From contig CP018783.1 in the NCBI GenBank assembly GCA_002025645.1, positions 186,001-250,000 on the forward strand: a DNA stretch of 64,000 nt, written 5' to 3'. Positions 41,882 to 49,655 of this stretch are shown here, piece after piece; positions within the stretch are counted from its first letter, which is position 1, and the number at the start of each line of letters is the position of its first letter. Position numbers and translations under genes: made by a program. The stretch is from Curtobacterium pusillum (lineage in GTDB: Bacteria > Actinomycetota > Actinomycetes > Actinomycetales > Microbacteriaceae). The notes under the pieces were generated by a model. It was not told the DNA's origin, searched no databases, and saw only the letters and a list, made by a program, of their open reading frames with translations.

Positions 41882-41969
41882 GCCTGGAGGCGCGACTCGC
41901 GTCGTTCCCGTCCCGCACGTTCTCCACAGCCCGTCCTGGCGGCGGGGCCGCCCCCGGTAGCCTGGGTCG

Positions 41970-43295
41970 GTGAACTCCCGCCGCGCCTTCCTCGTCTGGG
42001 GCGTCGCGGTGCTCGCGTACGTGCTGGCCGTCGTGCAGCGGTCCTCCCTCGGCGTCTCCGGTGTCGACGCGCAGGACCGCTTCGCGGTCTCGGCCGCCGT
42101 GCTCTCGACGCTCGCGGTGGTGCAGATCGCCGTCTACGCGGGACTGCAGATCCCGGTGGGGATCGCACTCGACCGGGTCGGGCCGCGCCGGCTGGTGCTG
42201 CTCGGCGCCGCGTTGCTGGTGGTCGGGCAGGCCGTCGTCGCCGTGTCACCGACGATCGGTCCGGCGATCGCGGGGCGCGTGCTCGTCGGCGCCGGCGACG
42301 CGATGACCTTCATCTCCGTGATCCGCCTCGTGCCGATGTGGTTCAGCGGGCCGATCCTGCCGCAGATCTCGCAGTGGACGGGCAACCTCGGGCAGGTCGG
42401 GCAGATCCTGTCCGCCTTCCCGTTCGCCGTGCTGCTGCACACCGCGGGGTGGTCGCCGGCGTTCGGTGTCGCCGCGGCCGCCAGCGCGGTCGGCCTCGTG
42501 CTCGCGTTCGTCTTCGTGCAGAACGGCCCGGTGCACGTGCGGACGGACACGATCCCGCTGCCGCTCCCGCACTCCTGGCGGGGTGCGTTCCACACGTTCG
42601 GCCACGCGCTCCGTCGTCCGGGCACGCAGCTCGGCTTCTGGTCGCACTACGTGACGCAGTCCTCCGGCACGGTCTTCTCGCTGCTGTGGGGTGTGCCGAT
42701 GCTGCGTGGGCTGGGGTACTCCCCGTCCGAGGCCGCCGGCTTCCTCACGGTGATCGTCGTCACCGGCTTCGTCGTCGGACCGGTCCTCGGGGTGCTGTGC
42801 GCCCGGTTCCCGCTCCGGCGGTCGAACCTGGTGCTCGGCATCGTGGTCGCCCTCGCCGTGGTGTGGACCGCGATCCTGCTGTGGCCGGGCCACCCGCCCA
42901 CGTGGCTGCTGATCGTGCTCGTCGTCGTGATGGGCATCGGCGGCCCCGGGTCGCTCATCGGCTTCGACTTCGCCCGCTCGTTCAACCCGGTCGGGTCGCT
43001 CGGGTCGGCGAACGGCGTGGTGAACGTCGGTGGGTTCCTGGCGGCCTTCGTGATGATGTTCCTGATCGGCACGATCCTGGACATCGCGTCGCGGGCGTCG
43101 GGGGAGACCGTGTTCGCGTGGACGAACTTCCGGCTGGCCCTCACCGTGCAGTACGTGGTGGTCGGGATCGGCGTCGTCATGCTCCTGCACGCCCGACGCC
43201 GGACACGCCGGGAACTCCACGCACAGGACGGAATACGGGTGGGGCCGCTCTGGGTTGCACTCGTTGCGCGCCTGCGGAAGCGGAGCGTGCAATAA
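41970..43295 (+). CDS. MFS transporter (nitrate/sugar-phosphate-like group)
   Basis: 441 aa, 12 helices. FLVWGVAVLAYVLAVVQRSSLGVSG at the N-terminus and GIALDRVGPRRLVLLGA (motif A) resemble the OPA/anion-cation symporter group; after helix 6 a short basic loop leads to the second half (VTQSSGTVFSLLWGVPML). GTG 41970 follows TAGCCT by 6 nt. Substrate cannot be told from sequence. It starts 88 nt after the PAC2 gene, with one CTGGAGGCGCG repeat (41884-41894) between them; sigA follows 192 nt downstream. Confidence 0.82.
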   Translation: MNSRRAFLVWGVAVLAYVLAVVQRSSLGVSGVDAQDRFAVSAAVLSTLAVVQIAVYAGLQIPVGIALDRVGPRRLVLLGAALLVVGQAVVAVSPTIGPAIAGRVLVGAGDAMTFISVIRLVPMWFSGPILPQISQWTGNLGQVGQILSAFPFAVLLHTAGWSPAFGVAAAASAVGLVLAFVFVQNGPVHVRTDTIPLPLPHSWRGAFHTFGHALRRPGTQLGFWSHYVTQSSGTVFSLLWGVPMLRGLGYSPSEAAGFLTVIVVTGFVVGPVLGVLCARFPLRRSNLVLGIVVALAVVWTAILLWPGHPPTWLLIVLVVVMGIGGPGSLIGFDFARSFNPVGSLGSANGVVNVGGFLAAFVMMFLIGTILDIASRASGETVFAWTNFRLALTVQYVVVGIGVVMLLHARRRTRRELHAQDGIRVGPLWVALVARLRKRSVQ

Positions 43296-43400
43296 TGATC
43301 GCGGACCCGTTCGGGCCTCCTGTGTCTCGGAGCACTCCAGTGCGCCGCAGAAACCGGGGGACTTGACATGGGTCCTAGTGCTGCCCGGAACGGTAGGACC
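43291..43400 (+). promoter_or_regulatory. Leader region of sigA with promoter-like and inverted-repeat elements
   Basis: TAATGAT (43291-43297) is a good -10 candidate at the end of the MFS gene. Further on there is a perfect TTGACA (43363-43368), and GGTCCTA (43371-43377) / TAGGACC (43394-43400) form a 7-bp inverted repeat with a 16-nt loop. One or more sigA promoters and an operator or hairpin are likely here. Confidence 0.4.
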
Positions 43401-43487
43401 TGACGACGTGTGAGACCACGGCGCAGGCCCTGGGCGGCGAGGGAGGCCACGACCCCACGAACGTGGCACGACGAGAGAGGTGATCGC

Positions 43488-44753
43488 ATGGCTGCCCGGA
43501 GCACGACGATCGATCCCACGAAGGACACCGAGCCTGAGGACACTGCAGCGGAGAGCGCTGCAGAGGCCGAGGGGACGGCCGCGCCGAAGAAGCGCGCCAC
43601 CAAGACCACCGCCAAGAAGGCCGCCCCGAAGAAGGCGGCCCCGAAGGCGAAGAAGAAGGCCGACGACGAGGACCTCGACGAGGAGACCCCGGCCGCCGAG
43701 ACCGACGTCGACGCCGCCGACGACACCGAGACCGACGAGAAGGACGCCAAGCCGGACGCCGCAGCAGCGGTCGCCGCCGGTGCGCTGGTCATCTCGCAGT
43801 CCGACGACGACGAGGCCCCGGTCTACTCGACGACCATCACGGGCGCCACGGCCGACCCCGTCAAGGACTACCTGAAGCAGATCGGCAAGGTCGCGCTCCT
43901 CAACGCCGAACAAGAGGTCGAGCTCGCGATGCGCATCGAGGCCGGCCTGTTCGCCGAGGACAAGCTGCAGCACTCGACCGGTCTGTCCAAGCCCGAGGAG
44001 CGCGAGCTCCGCTGGGTCGCCCGTGACGGTCAGCGTGCCAAGTCGCACCTGCTCGGCGCGAACCTCCGCCTGGTCGTCTCGCTCGCGAAGCGCTACACCG
44101 GTCGCGGCATGCAGTTCCTGGACCTCATCCAGGAGGGCAACCTGGGTCTGATCCGTGCGGTCGAGAAGTTCGACTACACCAAGGGCTTCAAGTTCTCGAC
44201 GTACGCCACCTGGTGGATCCGTCAGGCGATCACCCGTGCCATGGCCGACCAGGCCCGCACGATCCGCATCCCGGTCCACATGGTCGAGGTCATCAACAAG
44301 CTGGCTCGCGTCCAGCGCCAGATGCTGCAGGACCTCGGTCGCGAACCCACTCCGGAAGAGCTCGCCCGCGAGCTCGACATGACCCCGGAGAAGGTCGTCG
44401 AGGTCCAGAAGTACGGCCGCGAGCCCATCTCGCTCCACACCCCGCTGGGTGAGGACGGCGACTCGGAGTTCGGCGACCTGATCGAGGACACCGAAGCGGT
44501 CGTGCCGGCCGACGCCGTCGGGTTCACGATGCTGCAGAAGCAGCTCGAGAGTCTGCTCGACTCCCTGTCCGAGCGCGAGGCGGGCGTGATCCGCATGCGC
44601 TTCGGCCTCGGGGACGGCCAGCCGAAGACCCTCGACCAGATCGGTGACACGTTCGGCGTGACGCGTGAGCGCATCCGCCAGATCGAGTCCAAGACGATGG
44701 CGAAGCTCCGCCACCCGTCGCGGTCGCAGTCGCTGCGCGACTACCTCGAGTAG
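43488..44753 (+). CDS. sigA: Primary sigma factor SigA (RpoD/HrdB)
   Basis: 421 aa housekeeping sigma factor. The N-terminal ~125 residues are rich in Lys, Ala, Asp and Glu (disordered, Lys/Ala repeats like [20 protein letters not shown]). Region 1.2 begins at [20 protein letters not shown]; region 2 has [20 protein letters not shown] and [20 protein letters not shown] (2.3-2.4, -10 recognition); region 3 [19 protein letters not shown]; region 4.2 [20 protein letters not shown] (-35 recognition). ATG at 43488 has GAGAGAGGTGA upstream. murT follows after 4 nt, so the cell-wall pair is probably co-transcribed with sigA. Confidence 0.97.
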   Translation: MAARSTTIDPTKDTEPEDTAAESAAEAEGTAAPKKRATKTTAKKAAPKKAAPKAKKKADDEDLDEETPAAETDVDAADDTETDEKDAKPDAAAAVAAGALVISQSDDDEAPVYSTTITGATADPVKDYLKQIGKVALLNAEQEVELAMRIEAGLFAEDKLQHSTGLSKPEERELRWVARDGQRAKSHLLGANLRLVVSLAKRYTGRGMQFLDLIQEGNLGLIRAVEKFDYTKGFKFSTYATWWIRQAITRAMADQARTIRIPVHMVEVINKLARVQRQMLQDLGREPTPEELARELDMTPEKVVEVQKYGREPISLHTPLGEDGDSEFGDLIEDTEAVVPADAVGFTMLQKQLESLLDSLSEREAGVIRMRFGLGDGQPKTLDQIGDTFGVTRERIRQIESKTMAKLRHPSRSQSLRDYLE

Positions 44754-44757
44754 GCCG

Positions 44758-46017
44758 ATGCGGTTCTTCATCCCGATCCTCATCGGGCGGATCCTCCGTG
44801 CCCTCGCCAGAGCGCGGGGCGGGGGGTCCGCCTACCCCGGGTACATCGTGCTCAAGCTGGTGCCGAACTTCCTCCAGCACGTGACGCGACAGTTCCCGAA
44901 CGGCGTCGTCTTCGTGCTCGGCTCGAACGGCAAGTCGACGACGACGCACATGATCTCGGACATCGTCCGGGCGCACGGGCTCCGTGTGTTCACGAACCCG
45001 TCCGGCGCGAACCTGCCGCAGGGCATCGCGTCGGCGCTCCTGTCCGAGGTGTCGTTGACCGGTCGCCTCAAGGCCGACATCGGCATCCTCGAGGTCGACG
45101 AGGCCTTCGCGGTCGAGCTCGCCGGCATCCTGTCGCCGTCCACGGTGACGATGCTCAACGTGCAGGTCGACCAGCTCTACCGGTTCTTCGAGACCGAGCG
45201 CGTCGCGACGATGATGCTCGACACCGCGGCACTGTCGACGGCGAACGTCATCACCAACCGTGACGACCAGTTCCTGGACGCGTACGTCGGCACGGACGGT
45301 CAGCGCGTGCTCCGCTTCGGTGCGAGCGCCGAGGTCGTCGCCGCTGCGCCGAACGGCCTGCAGAACGCCGACGACTTCGACCGGCAGGACGCCGTGCCGA
45401 ACGTCGCCGACGCCGAGGTCGTGGTGAACACCGGTGACGGTGCGACCATCCGCTTCGACGGCGCCGACATCCCGGTCCGTCTGCCCGCCCGAGGTCTGCA
45501 CTACGCGGTCGACGCAGCGGCGGCCACCGCGACGGCGAGTGCCGCGCTCGGCGCGCAGTTCCGCGCCGACGCAGTGACGAAGGCCTTCGGGACGATGAAG
45601 CCGGCGTACGGCCGTGGTGAGCGCCTGCCCATCGCGGGCGAGTCCGCCGAGTTCACGATGTTCAAGAACGCCGCGAGCCTCCAGCTCAACCTCGACGCGC
45701 TGCCGGACCACCCCGAACAGGTGCTCATGGCGATCGACGAGGGCACGCCGGACATCTCGTGGATCTACGACATCGACTTCTCGAAGCTCGACCACGTGGA
45801 CGTCGTCTCCGGCGACAAGGCGTGGCAGATCGCGATCGCGCTCGAGCACGCCGGTGTCCGCATCGGCCGCGTCGAGCCCGACGTCGAGGCAGCCATCGCC
45901 CTCATGCAGGGGCTCGGCACGACCTCGACCGGGACGAAGAACTTCATCGTCAACTACGAGATCATGATGATCGCCCGCAAGGCCCTCGGCCACCCGGACA
46001 TGGAGAAGACCGCATGA
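44758..46017 (+). CDS. murT: MurT-like Mur ligase without zinc ribbon
   Basis: 419 aa Mur-ligase-family protein. The central ATPase has the P-loop VFVLGSNGKSTTTHMI and GILEVDEAFAVELAGILSPSTVTMLNVQVDQLYR, typical of MurT; the C-terminal domain has TPDISWIYDIDFSKLD with the Asp that activates the substrate. In Staphylococcus MurT a Cys4 zinc ribbon is inserted in the middle domain; here that region is replaced (PNGLQNADDFDRQDAVPNVAD) and the whole protein has no cysteine. In other bacteria MurT and GatD amidate the alpha-carboxyl of D-Glu in lipid II. ATG is 4 nt after sigA; overlaps gatD by 4 nt (ATGA). Confidence 0.8.
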   Translation: MRFFIPILIGRILRALARARGGGSAYPGYIVLKLVPNFLQHVTRQFPNGVVFVLGSNGKSTTTHMISDIVRAHGLRVFTNPSGANLPQGIASALLSEVSLTGRLKADIGILEVDEAFAVELAGILSPSTVTMLNVQVDQLYRFFETERVATMMLDTAALSTANVITNRDDQFLDAYVGTDGQRVLRFGASAEVVAAAPNGLQNADDFDRQDAVPNVADAEVVVNTGDGATIRFDGADIPVRLPARGLHYAVDAAAATATASAALGAQFRADAVTKAFGTMKPAYGRGERLPIAGESAEFTMFKNAASLQLNLDALPDHPEQVLMAIDEGTPDISWIYDIDFSKLDHVDVVSGDKAWQIAIALEHAGVRIGRVEPDVEAAIALMQGLGTTSTGTKNFIVNYEIMMIARKALGHPDMEKTA

Positions 46018-46787
46018 CGGCCGAACGGCTGACCATCCTGCACGTCTACCCCCGGCAGATGGGTGTGTCGGGCGACCGCGGGAACGTCGCGGCACTCGTG
46101 CGCCGCGCTGCCGCCGCGGACATCGACACCGAGGTGCTCGAGTACGCCCCCGGCGACGCACTGCCCTCCGCGGCGGACGTCGTCGTGATCGGCAACGGCC
46201 CGCTCAGTGCCATGCGGTCCCTCGGCGACGACGTCACCCGGATCGGTGCGCCGTTGCGCGACTTCGCCGCTGCCGGTGTGCCGGTCGTCGCGGTCGGTGG
46301 TGGGTTCGACCTCGCCACGAACGAGGTCGTCCCCACCGACGGCGCCGTCGTCCAGGGCTTCGGGGTGTTCGACGCCCGGGCCGTCCGCGGCGCCGAGCGT
46401 CGGGTGAACTACTTCGTGCTCGACACGAAGTACCCCCTGCTGCCGGGTGCGCCCACCCGCCTCGCGGGCTTCGAGGACCACGCCACGACGATCGAACTCG
46501 GCGCCGGTGTCCAGCCGTTCGCCGACGTCGTGTCGGGCGGCGGCAACCAGGCCGGTGCTCCCGTCGAGGGCGCGATCGTCGGCACCTCGTTCGGCACGCA
46601 CACCCAGGGGCCGATCCTGCCGCTCAACCCGCAGCTGACCGACGGCGTGCTCGCCGCCGCGACCGCCCGCCTCGACCGTGAGTACGCGCCCGACCCGGAG
46701 CGCACGGCGACGATCGACCGGTACGCGCGCGAAGCACGCGCAACCGTCGACCGCTACGTCGACAAGGCGTTCAAGCGGATCGCCTGA
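46014..46787 (+). CDS. gatD: GatD-like glutamine amidotransferase lacking the catalytic cysteine
   Basis: 257 aa class-I amidotransferase fold (CobB/CobQ type), partner of the upstream MurT-like protein. The N-terminal ILHVYPRQMGVSGDRGNVAALVRRA and the later GTHTQGPILPLNPQL with the conserved His are present. The nucleophile elbow, normally with Cys (AVCGGYQ), reads VPVVAVGGGFDLATN: Gly95 (codon 46296-46298) replaces Cys, and there is no cysteine anywhere in the protein. It is therefore unlikely to release ammonia from glutamine by the usual route. Starts within the murT stop (ATGA). Its real role with MurT is discussed in the findings. Confidence 0.75.
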   Translation: MTAERLTILHVYPRQMGVSGDRGNVAALVRRAAAADIDTEVLEYAPGDALPSAADVVVIGNGPLSAMRSLGDDVTRIGAPLRDFAAAGVPVVAVGGGFDLATNEVVPTDGAVVQGFGVFDARAVRGAERRVNYFVLDTKYPLLPGAPTRLAGFEDHATTIELGAGVQPFADVVSGGGNQAGAPVEGAIVGTSFGTHTQGPILPLNPQLTDGVLAAATARLDREYAPDPERTATIDRYAREARATVDRYVDKAFKRIA

Positions 46788-46816
46788 GGCGACGCCCTGA
46801 AACGCGACCAGACGAA

Positions 46817-46858
46817 AGACGGGAGGCGCGGCGCCAGCTGGCACCGCGCCTCCCGTCT
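46817..46858. terminator. Palindromic terminator after the sigA-murT-gatD operon
   Basis: AGACGGGAGGCGCGGCGCC pairs with GGCACCGCGCCTCCCGTCT around AGCT with a single mismatch. Begins 30 nt after the gatD stop and ends 24 nt before the convergent DUF7455 stop. Variant of the GGAGGCGCG repeat. Confidence 0.8.
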
Positions 46859-46882
46859 GTTCTGGGGTGACGACTCGGTCGT

Positions 46883-47107
46883 CTACTTCGACTCGTAGAG
46901 TCGGCTGCTCTCGTCGTGCCACTCGATGGCGGTCGCCGCGAGCTTGTCCTTGAACTCGGCGCCGTGGTGGGCGCAGAAGAACAGCTCGCCGCTGGCCATG
47001 GTCGCTCGGATGTACGCCTGCGCGCCGCAGCTGTCGCAACGGTCGGCAGCGGTGAGCTGGTGGCTGCTGACTTCGTCGATGGAGAGGTCCTGCACGGTCT
47101 GGGTCAT
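46883..47107 (-). CDS. DUF7455 zinc-binding small protein
   Basis: 74 aa. A single domain with two zinc-ligand pairs, ADRCDSCGAQAYIRA and LFFCAHHGAEF, spaced as in the actinobacterial DUF7455 family. The first ~25 residues (MTQTVQDLSIDEVSSHQLTA) are flexible. ATG at 47107 has AGGAGC upstream. Conserved in actinobacteria near sigA and the second type II topoisomerase, as here. Function unknown. Confidence 0.85.
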   Translation of the reverse strand: MTQTVQDLSIDEVSSHQLTAADRCDSCGAQAYIRATMASGELFFCAHHGAEFKDKLAATAIEWHDESSRLYESK

Positions 47108-47275
47108 TGCTGTGCTCCTCACGGATCGCAGGTGGTGCGGGTTGGTCCACCTATTTCAACACGTGATGCCTGAGAGTCGTGCATTGTGCAGCCCCCATTT
47201 CGCTCAGCGCGGATCGACTGTCCCCAGTCCGAGTGTCCGCGCGGCAGTGTCGGTGCGCGTCGCTAGCATCGGAAG

Positions 47276-49402
47276 GTGAGCTCCGACTACTCCGCACGCC
47301 ATCTCTCCGTCCTCGAAGGGCTCGAGGCGGTCCGGAAGCGCCCGGGCATGTACATCGGGTCGACGGACTCCCGTGGCCTCATGCACTGTCTGTGGGAGAT
47401 CATCGACAACTCCGTCGACGAAGCCCTCGCCGGACACGGTGACGAGATCGGTGTCGTGCTGCACGCGGACGGCTCGGTCGAGGTCCGTGACACCGCCCGT
47501 GGCATCCCCGTCGACGTCGAGCCGAAGACCGGGCTGACCGGGGTCGAGGTCGTGTTCACGAAGCTGCACGCCGGCGGCAAGTTCGGCTCCGGTTCGTACG
47601 CCGCGTCCGGTGGGCTCCACGGCGTCGGTGCGTCGGTCGTGAACGCGCTGTCGGAGCGCCTCGACGTCGAGGTCGACCGCGGGGGCAAGACCTACGCGAT
47701 GTCCTTCCACCGCGGGGAGCCCGGCACGTTCGACGACTCGAAGGGCATCGGGCCGGACGCACCCTTCTCGCCGTTCACCTCGGGCAGCGAGCTCCGTGTC
47801 GTCGGCAAGGTGAAGAAGGGCGTCACCGGCTCGCGGATCCGCTACTGGGCCGACCGCCAGATCTTCACCGCCGATGCGAAGTTCAGCACGAGCGACCTCG
47901 TGAGCCGCGCGCGCCAGACGGCGTTCCTCGTCCCCGGACTCGGCATCACCATCACCGACTCCCGGCCCGCCTCGATCGAGGCAGCCGCCGCGCGTGCGGA
48001 AGCCACGGGCACCACGGTCGAGACCGGTCCGGTCGTCGAGCGCTTCCGGTACGAGGGCGGGATCGGCGAGTTCGTCGAGCACCTCGCCGTCGACTCCGCC
48101 GTGACCGACGTCTGGCGTGTCCAGGGCACGGGCACGTTCACCGAGACCGTGCCGATGCTCGACGACAAGGGGCACATGGTGTCCACCTCGGTGTCCCGCG
48201 AGTGCGAGGTCGATCTGGCCCTCCGGTGGGGCAGCGGGTACGAGACGGTGTTCCGCAGCTTCGTCAACATCATCGCGACGCCGAAGGGCGGGACGCACCA
48301 GGCCGGCTTCGAGTCCGGCGTGGTCAAGGCCGTGCGCGCCCAGGTCGAGGCGAACGCCCGCAAGCTCAAGGTCGGGCAGGACAAGCTCGAGAAGGACGAC
48401 GTGCTCGCCGGCATGACCGCCGTGCTGACCGTCCGTCTGCCCGAGCCGCAGTTCGAGGGGCAGACGAAGGAGGTCCTCGGCACGCCGGCCGTCCGCAAGA
48501 TCGTCGACCAGGTCGTGTCGAAGCGGCTGACCGAGATCCTCACGTCGACGCAGCGCACCGAGAAGGCCCAGGCGGCGACGCTGCTCGAGAAGGTCGTCGC
48601 CGAGATGAAGACCCGTATCTCGGCCCGGGCGCACAAGGAGACCCAGCGTCGCAAGAACGCGCTCGAGAACTCCTCGCTGCCGACGAAGCTCGCCGACTGC
48701 CGCTCGCAGGACACCGAGGGCACCGAGCTCTTCATCGTCGAGGGCGACTCCGCGCTCGGCACCGCGAAGCTCGCGCGCAACAGCGAGTACCAGGCCCTCC
48801 TGCCGATCCGGGGCAAGATCCTCAACGTGCAGAAGGCCTCCGTGTCGGACATGCTCTCGAACGCCGAGTGCGCCTCGATCATCCAGGTGATCGGTGCCGG
48901 CTCCGGCCGGACGTTCGAGATCGACCAGGCGCGCTACGGCAAGGTCATCATCATGTCCGACGCCGACGTCGACGGCGCCCACATCCGGACGCTCCTGCTC
49001 ACGCTGTTCTTCCGGTACATGCGGCCGATGATCGAACAGGGGCGGGTGTTCGCCGCCGTGCCCCCGCTGCACCGGGTCGTCGTGGTGAACCGGGGCAAGG
49101 CCAACGACACGCTGTACACGTACTCCGAGCAGGAGCTGCAGGCGGTCCTGAAGAAGCTCGAGAAGCAGGGCAAGAAGTACCAGGAGCCGATCCAGCGGTA
49201 CAAGGGCCTCGGGGAGATGGACGCCGACCAGCTGGCGGAGACCACGATGGACCGCACGCACCGGACCCTCCGCCGGGTGAACATCACCGATGCCGAGGGT
49301 GCTGCGAAGGTCTTCGAGCTGCTCATGGGCAACGACGTGGCCCCGCGCAAGGAGTTCATCCTCGCGGGCGAGGGCCTCGACCGCGACCGCATCGACGCGT
49401 AG
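47276..49402 (+). CDS. parE: Type IIA topoisomerase B subunit (topoisomerase IV ParE)
   Basis: 708 aa ATPase subunit. GHKL ATPase motifs: LEAVRKRPGMYIGSTDSRGL, IIDNSVDEALAGH, the glycine-rich loop SGGLHGVGASVVNAL, and the transducer Lys in QTKEVLG. The TOPRIM domain has EGDSALGTAKLARN, SDADVDGAHIRTLLL, and the C-terminus RYKGLGEMDADQL. It lacks the large gyrase-specific insertion. GTG 47276 is 6 nt after TAGCAT (leaderless pattern). Convergent with parC. The assignment to topo IV and not gyrase rests on location and on the partner lacking a GyrA box. Confidence 0.88.
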   Translation: MSSDYSARHLSVLEGLEAVRKRPGMYIGSTDSRGLMHCLWEIIDNSVDEALAGHGDEIGVVLHADGSVEVRDTARGIPVDVEPKTGLTGVEVVFTKLHAGGKFGSGSYAASGGLHGVGASVVNALSERLDVEVDRGGKTYAMSFHRGEPGTFDDSKGIGPDAPFSPFTSGSELRVVGKVKKGVTGSRIRYWADRQIFTADAKFSTSDLVSRARQTAFLVPGLGITITDSRPASIEAAAARAEATGTTVETGPVVERFRYEGGIGEFVEHLAVDSAVTDVWRVQGTGTFTETVPMLDDKGHMVSTSVSRECEVDLALRWGSGYETVFRSFVNIIATPKGGTHQAGFESGVVKAVRAQVEANARKLKVGQDKLEKDDVLAGMTAVLTVRLPEPQFEGQTKEVLGTPAVRKIVDQVVSKRLTEILTSTQRTEKAQAATLLEKVVAEMKTRISARAHKETQRRKNALENSSLPTKLADCRSQDTEGTELFIVEGDSALGTAKLARNSEYQALLPIRGKILNVQKASVSDMLSNAECASIIQVIGAGSGRTFEIDQARYGKVIIMSDADVDGAHIRTLLLTLFFRYMRPMIEQGRVFAAVPPLHRVVVVNRGKANDTLYTYSEQELQAVLKKLEKQGKKYQEPIQRYKGLGEMDADQLAETTMDRTHRTLRRVNITDAEGAAKVFELLMGNDVAPRKEFILAGEGLDRDRIDA

Positions 49403-49424
49403 GGGCCGGGCGGGCAGGCGGGCT

Positions 49425-49498
49425 CGCGCGAGACTCGGACTGCGCGACCGATCTCGTGGCGATCGGCGCGAGATGTGTCGCTCAGTGTGAGTCTCGGC
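49425..49498. repeat. Nested palindromic repeat, copy 3 (GAGACTCGG family)
   Basis: Outer GAGACTCGG and GAGTCTCGG words in inverted orientation enclose GCGACCGATCTCG and CGAGATGTGTCGC (imperfect inner arms). Lies between the convergent parE and parC genes. Confidence 0.7.
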
Positions 49499-49566
49499 CA
49501 GCCCGACGCCGTGACGTGTCCGCGAACGCGACACCGCTGCGCCAGGGTGCACCGTCCGACCCGCCG

Positions 49567-49609
49567 AAGCGACAGTGTCCCGCCGAGGTTCAGCGGCAGT
49601 CTGTCGCTT
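49567..49609. terminator. Hairpin between parE and parC
   Basis: AAGCGACAG (49567-49575) pairs with CTGTCGCTT (49601-49609), and an inner CCGC/GCGG pair extends it. Sits 46 nt beyond the parC stop; may terminate parC. Confidence 0.6.
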
Positions 49610-49655
49610 TCGCGGAGCTGCCCGGCGCGGCCGGCGCGGCCGGGCGCGGCCCGGC

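Noticed and set aside
49611-49655. GC-rich CGGCCGG run next to the parC stop as origin- or dif-like site
   Set aside because: It has no AT-rich part, DnaA box or XerCD pattern; simple GC-rich self-complementary sequence.
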